Part shown: positions 6,440-9,265 of the stretch, piece after piece | How the letters are laid out: the number at the start of each line of letters is the position of its first letter | Position numbering within the stretch: position 1 is the stretch's first letter | Assembly (NCBI GenBank): GCA_021813335.1 | Contig: JAKALC010000026.1 | Location: forward strand, 1 to 9,265 | Length of the DNA stretch: 9,265 bases | From: a bacterium | GTDB lineage: Bacteria > Patescibacteriota > Minisyncoccia > Phycocordibacterales > SBAW01 | Direction: 5' to 3' | The notes under the pieces: generated by a model | Told to the model about the DNA's origin: nothing | Databases searched by the model: none | Seen by the model: only the letters and a program-made list of their open reading frames with translations | Position numbers and translations under genes: made by a program

Positions 6440-6883
6440 ATGCCCTTGAAAAGACCCGAGCCGAAAAGCGCGACGAGCTCCGACGGGCGGCCGATGCATT
6501 TTTCCGTCGGCGCTCTCATCTCGCGCAACGGAAAGTACCTCCTTATCGATCGCGTCAACGTGCCGTACGGCTATGCCGGTCTTGCCGGCCACGTGGACGA
6601 AGGCGAGACGCCGGACTCCGCACTCCTGCGCGAGGTGGCGGAAGAGAGCGGGCTTGCGGTCACGAGCCGCACGCTTCTTTTCGAGGAGGAAATACGGGAT
6701 AATGTCTGTTCGCGCGGCATCCCCGTGCACTACTTTTACTTGTATGTATGCGAGACGGAAGGCGAACCGAAGCTCGACCCCGAAGAGGCGCACTCGATCG
6801 GCTGGTATTCGGCAGCCGAACTCCGGACCCTGCCGCTCGAGCCCGTCTGGGAGCATTGGTTTAAAAAAATAGGCGTCATATGA
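6440..6883 (+). CDS. Nudix hydrolase
   Basis: At 147 aa this is a typical single-domain Nudix protein. The Nudix box GX5EX7REUXEEXGU is complete at residues 50-72: G50, E56, R64-E65, E68-E69, G71, L72. It binds the metal that activates water to cleave a nucleoside diphosphate linked to some group X. The strands before the box (HFSVGALIS, KYLLIDRV) and after it (VHYFYLYVCE, GWYSAAEL) fit the fold. Sequence alone does not give the substrate; NTP clean-up, sugar nucleotides or cofactors are all possible. The ATG is 6 bp after the murJ stop, and the TGA overlaps the next gene's ATG (ATGA), so translation is probably coupled to that gene and the two products may act on related substrates. No Shine-Dalgarno is seen. 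Confidence 0.92.
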   Translation: MPLKRPEPKSATSSDGRPMHFSVGALISRNGKYLLIDRVNVPYGYAGLAGHVDEGETPDSALLREVAEESGLAVTSRTLLFEEEIRDNVCSRGIPVHYFYLYVCETEGEPKLDPEEAHSIGWYSAAELRTLPLEPVWEHWFKKIGVI

Positions 6884-7311
6884 AAATCGTCATTTGCTCC
6901 AGCGCATCGTTTTATAAAGAAATCTTGCCGATACAAGCGGCCCTGCAGGCGCTCGGCCACGAGGTCGTCATTCCGATAACCGCGGAGCAGATGCAGAATA
7001 TCGGCAATTTCCGCGCGGAAGATTACAAAACGTGGTTCAACGATCCCGGGGACTTCCATAAGAAAACGGCGCTGATGAAGCGCCATCTTGACGAGGTTGA
7101 GCGGGGAGACGCCGTGCTTGTCGTGAATCTCGAAAAGAAGGGAATGCCGGGCTACATCGGCGGCAATGTTCTTCTCGAGATGTTCCACGGGTGGACGCAT
7201 AAAAAACCGCTGTACATCTTGCATCCGGTCTCGCCCGAGCTGCCGCTCTATGAAGAAGTGATGGGTATGAGCCCTCTTTTCCTCAACGGCGACCTTACCG
7301 TAGTGCGGTAG
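6880..7311 (+). CDS. Nucleoside 2-deoxyribosyltransferase-like small Rossmann protein
   Basis: At 143 aa it starts with an alpha/beta strand (MKIVICSSAS) and a helix, then LGHEVVIPI. Later come GDAVLVVN (residues 76-83), GYIGGNVLLEMFHGW (91-105) and KKPLYIL (108-114). A buried Asp before a hydrophobic strand, then a GG(N)xxxE helix, then a 'KP-hydrophobic' strand is the usual order in the nucleoside 2-deoxyribosyltransferase-like superfamily, in which the Glu (here E100 would be the candidate) attacks the nucleoside sugar. Those enzymes cleave or swap bases on deoxynucleosides or hydrolyse nucleotides. I infer the fold from motifs only; the exact family and activity are not certain. Its ATG overlaps the Nudix TGA by 4 nt. 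Lys-rich segments (KKTALMKRH) are unusual for this GC-rich window. Confidence 0.7.
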   Translation: MKIVICSSASFYKEILPIQAALQALGHEVVIPITAEQMQNIGNFRAEDYKTWFNDPGDFHKKTALMKRHLDEVERGDAVLVVNLEKKGMPGYIGGNVLLEMFHGWTHKKPLYILHPVSPELPLYEEVMGMSPLFLNGDLTVVR

Positions 7312-7318
7312 AGGCTCC

Positions 7319-7347
7319 TTAGAAAAAAACGCAACTTGGTGTACTAT
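7319..7347 (+). promoter_or_regulatory. Candidate lepA promoter
   Basis: TTAGAA (7319-7324), a 17-bp spacer, then TACTAT (7342-7347). The expected start near 7354 would leave a leader of only about 5 nt before the lepA ATG, consistent with the absence of a Shine-Dalgarno. The -35 half matches consensus at only three of six positions. Confidence 0.4.
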
Positions 7348-7358
7348 CGGTCAATACT

Positions 7359-9179
7359 ATGGAACACATAAGGAATTTTTCCATTATTGCCCATATCGAT
7401 CACGGCAAGTCGACGCTTGCCGATCGCTTTCTTGAACTCACCGGGGCCATCGAGAAGCGCAAGATGCGCGAGCAGGTGCTCGACTCGATGGAACTCGAGC
7501 GGGAGCGCGGCATCACGATAAAGATGCAGCCGGTCACGATGCGCTGGAATCACCGCGGCAAGGACTACACGCTCAACCTTATCGATACTCCGGGCCATAT
7601 CGACTTTTCCTACGAGGTCTCGCGCGCGCTGTCGGCCGTCGAAGGCGCCATCCTCCTCGTCGACGCGACCCAGGGCGTCCAAGCCCAAACTCTGACGACC
7701 TTGCGCGCCGCGCAGGAGCTCGGCCTCGTCATCATACCGGCGGTCTCGAAGATCGACTCGCCCCTCGCCCGCACGAGCGAGGTCAAGGAAGAGATGGCGA
7801 AGCTGCTCGGCATCGCGCCTGAGGATGTCTGGGGCTGCTCCGGCCGGACGGGCGAGGGCGTCGAGGAGCTGCTCGCCGCCGTCATCGCGATGGTTCCGCC
7901 GCCCAAGAGCAATGAGCCGGCGGGTTCGAAGAGCGTCCCGTCGCGCGGCGCTCCGGCCGCCACCCGTGCCCTCATCTTCGATTTCCAATACTCCGACCAT
8001 CAGGGCGTTATCGTGTACGTCCGCGTCTTCGGCGGGAGCATCGGGAAGGGCGACAAACTCGAGTTCGCCGCAAGCGGCAAAACATTCACGGCGCTCGAGG
8101 TCGGGATCTTTTCGCCTGCGCCGCGCCCCGCGCCGGCGCTCCCGCAAGGAAGCATCGGCTACATCGTGACCGGCATCAAGGAAAGCGGCTTCGCCCGGGT
8201 CGGCGACACCGTGCGCCGCCTGGGTTCGGACGACGCGCCCTTCACGGGCTACGCCGAGCCGAAGCCGGTCGTGTGGGCTTCAATGTACCCCGAGAGCCAG
8301 GACGATTTCCCCCGGCTTCGCTCGGCGCTCGGGCGCCTGCGCCTTTCCGACGCCGCGTTTTCATTCGAAGAAGAGTCTTCCGGCGTCCTGGGGCGCGGCT
8401 TCCGCTGCGGCTTCCTCGGTATGCTTCATCTCGAGATCATCGCCGAGCGCTTGAAGCGCGAGTTCTCGCTCGCGCTCGTCGTGACGACGCCAACCATCAC
8501 CTACGAGGTCGAGACGTCCGACGGCAAGCGCCATACGATCTACTCGCCGTCGGCTTTTCCGGATTACGGTTCGATAACGAAGGTATGGGAGCCGTACGTC
8601 GAAGCCCATATCGTCGTGCCCGTGGAATACCTCGGCGCGGTGACTCAAATGCTCTTCGAGCACGAAGCCGTGCCCGACGCGACGGACAATTTTTCGGAAG
8701 GACGCCTCATCGTGCACGCGACGATGCCGCTGCGCGAACTGATGCGCAACTTCTTCGACAAGATAAAGACGGTCTCGTCGGGATACGCATCCGTCTCGTA
8801 CGATATGCGCGATATGCGCGTCGCCGACGTGGCGCGCCTTGATATTCTCGTGGCCGACGAGCCGGTTCCCGCGTTCGCGCGCATCGTGGCGAAGCACCGC
8901 GCTTACGAAGAGGCCGTCGCCGCCGTCGAAAAACTCCACGCCATCCTTCCAAAACAGCTCTTCGCGACGAAGATACAAGGTGTTGCCCTGGGACGGATCC
9001 TCTCGTCGAAGACCCTTCCCGCGATGCGCAAGGACGTAACGGGCTATCTTTACGGCGGGGACAGAACCCGCAAAATGAAGCTCTGGGCGAAGCAAAAGCG
9101 CGGCAAGAAGCGTATGAAGGAGCACGGCCGCGTCAACATCCCCGAGGATGTCTTTATGAAAATGGTGAAGAGCGAATAG
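7359..9179 (+). CDS. lepA: Elongation factor 4 (LepA), ribosome back-translocating GTPase
   Basis: At 606 aa this is full length. LepA is a translational GTPase related to EF-G that binds the ribosome and affects translocation and initiation. Visible elements: P-loop AHIDHGKST (11-19), the LDSMELERERGITIK switch I block with T53, DTPGH (76-80), G4 SKID (130-133) and G5 CSGRTG (160-165). Further on are the domain II strands and the LepA-specific GFRCGFLGMLH block (nt 8395-8427). The C-terminal domain has LRKDV-like MRKDVTGYLYGGD, TRKMKL and KRGKKRMKEHGRVNIP, all typical of the family. G4 is usually NKID and G5 usually SAK, so both guanine-recognition motifs are atypical. The stretch after PPPKS is somewhat longer than in E. 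coli. There is no Shine-Dalgarno; the start is fixed by the conserved RNFSIIAHIDHGK beginning. Confidence 0.97.
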   Translation: MEHIRNFSIIAHIDHGKSTLADRFLELTGAIEKRKMREQVLDSMELERERGITIKMQPVTMRWNHRGKDYTLNLIDTPGHIDFSYEVSRALSAVEGAILLVDATQGVQAQTLTTLRAAQELGLVIIPAVSKIDSPLARTSEVKEEMAKLLGIAPEDVWGCSGRTGEGVEELLAAVIAMVPPPKSNEPAGSKSVPSRGAPAATRALIFDFQYSDHQGVIVYVRVFGGSIGKGDKLEFAASGKTFTALEVGIFSPAPRPAPALPQGSIGYIVTGIKESGFARVGDTVRRLGSDDAPFTGYAEPKPVVWASMYPESQDDFPRLRSALGRLRLSDAAFSFEEESSGVLGRGFRCGFLGMLHLEIIAERLKREFSLALVVTTPTITYEVETSDGKRHTIYSPSAFPDYGSITKVWEPYVEAHIVVPVEYLGAVTQMLFEHEAVPDATDNFSEGRLIVHATMPLRELMRNFFDKIKTVSSGYASVSYDMRDMRVADVARLDILVADEPVPAFARIVAKHRAYEEAVAAVEKLHAILPKQLFATKIQGVALGRILSSKTLPAMRKDVTGYLYGGDRTRKMKLWAKQKRGKKRMKEHGRVNIPEDVFMKMVKSE

Positions 9180-9180
9180 T

Positions 9181-9205
9181 TCTGGCCGGGATTACTGCCG
9201 CCAGA
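9181..9205. terminator. Inverted repeat between convergent genes
   Basis: TCTGGC (9181-9186) and GCCAGA (9200-9205) form a perfect 6-bp inverted repeat with a 13-nt loop, right after the lepA stop and overlapping the last codons of the minus-strand gene. No T-run follows on either strand, so a role as bidirectional terminator is only a possibility. Confidence 0.2.
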
Positions 9206-9265
9206 TAGGGAAGTAAAGGACGATCATACTGAGCGCGACGAGGATGGCGAGCGCGTACCAGACGA
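9192..9265 (-). CDS. C-terminal end of a membrane protein (5' part outside window)
   Basis: Read on the minus strand, a frame enters from the right edge and ends at TAA (9192-9194). The 23 visible residues form a hydrophobic helix (WYALAILVALSMIVLYF) followed by a short tail PIWRQ, as expected for a protein ending just after a membrane segment. Codon choice (GCG, CTC, GTC, ATC) matches the rest of the window. It converges with lepA across a 12-bp gap. The family cannot be recognised from this fragment. Confidence 0.6.
   Translation of the reverse strand, partial: VWYALAILVALSMIVLYFPIWRQ

Noticed and set aside
5615..6856. 413-codon minus-strand frame opposite murJ and the Nudix gene
   Set aside because: It is codon-register antisense of two well-supported genes and spans their junction; the composition is highly charged and low in complexity.
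8361..9125. 254-codon minus-strand frame opposite lepA
   Set aside because: It is the in-register complement of conserved LepA C-terminal sequence; no independent domain or start signal is seen.
1..9265. Mobile elements, CRISPR arrays, attachment sites and tRNA genes
   Set aside because: No transposase or integrase motif, no spaced direct repeats, and no tRNA-like cloverleaf with a GTTCRA block were found on either strand.

Overview
The window is a GC-rich (about 60% by eye) stretch of bacterial housekeeping and envelope genes. It holds seven complete protein genes, one RNA gene and two genes cut by the window edges. The mix suggests a Candidate Phyla Radiation (Patescibacteria/Parcubacteria-like) genome. 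Pointers are small stand-alone proteins, an O-antigen-ligase-like membrane protein with TPRs and a VRPSxxxT motif, a MurJ with few of the cavity charges known from E. coli, and no Shine-Dalgarno sequence at any start. This placement is inferred from protein style; no taxonomic marker was compared. Stops are TAA, TAG and TGA, so the standard code fits.

Layout, left to right. (1) The 3' end of a surface protein with an Ig-like domain, one membrane helix and a cytoplasmic coiled coil, followed 4 bp later by a stand-alone CheY-type receiver. (2) A weak terminator at the receiver stop codon, then a membrane-anchored DUF192 protein. (3) rnpB, the RNase P RNA, with a good promoter and a terminator hairpin, followed by about 235 bp of mostly non-coding DNA with one further candidate promoter. 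(4) A same-strand cluster: O-antigen ligase/polymerase-like TPR protein, lipid II flippase MurJ, a Nudix hydrolase, and a small nucleoside-deoxyribosyltransferase-like protein whose start overlaps the Nudix stop. (5) lepA (elongation factor 4), apparently with its own promoter just upstream. (6) The C-terminal end of a membrane protein on the minus strand, convergent with lepA.

Functionally, the central cluster joins cell-envelope synthesis (glycan polymerisation or ligation, lipid II flipping) to small nucleotide-handling enzymes. rnpB and lepA belong to RNA processing and translation.

No dramatic new system such as a defence island, CRISPR array or mobile element was found. The strongest unexplained signal is compositional. 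The palindrome CATG occurs only once in 9.3 kb, although about a hundred ATG trinucleotides are present. This points to genome-wide restriction or modification pressure. Secondary points are a TATG context at every preferred start, -10 elements placed so that transcripts would be leaderless or nearly so, an RNase P RNA that appears to lack P13/P14 and the L15 GGU, and atypical key residues in LepA and MurJ.
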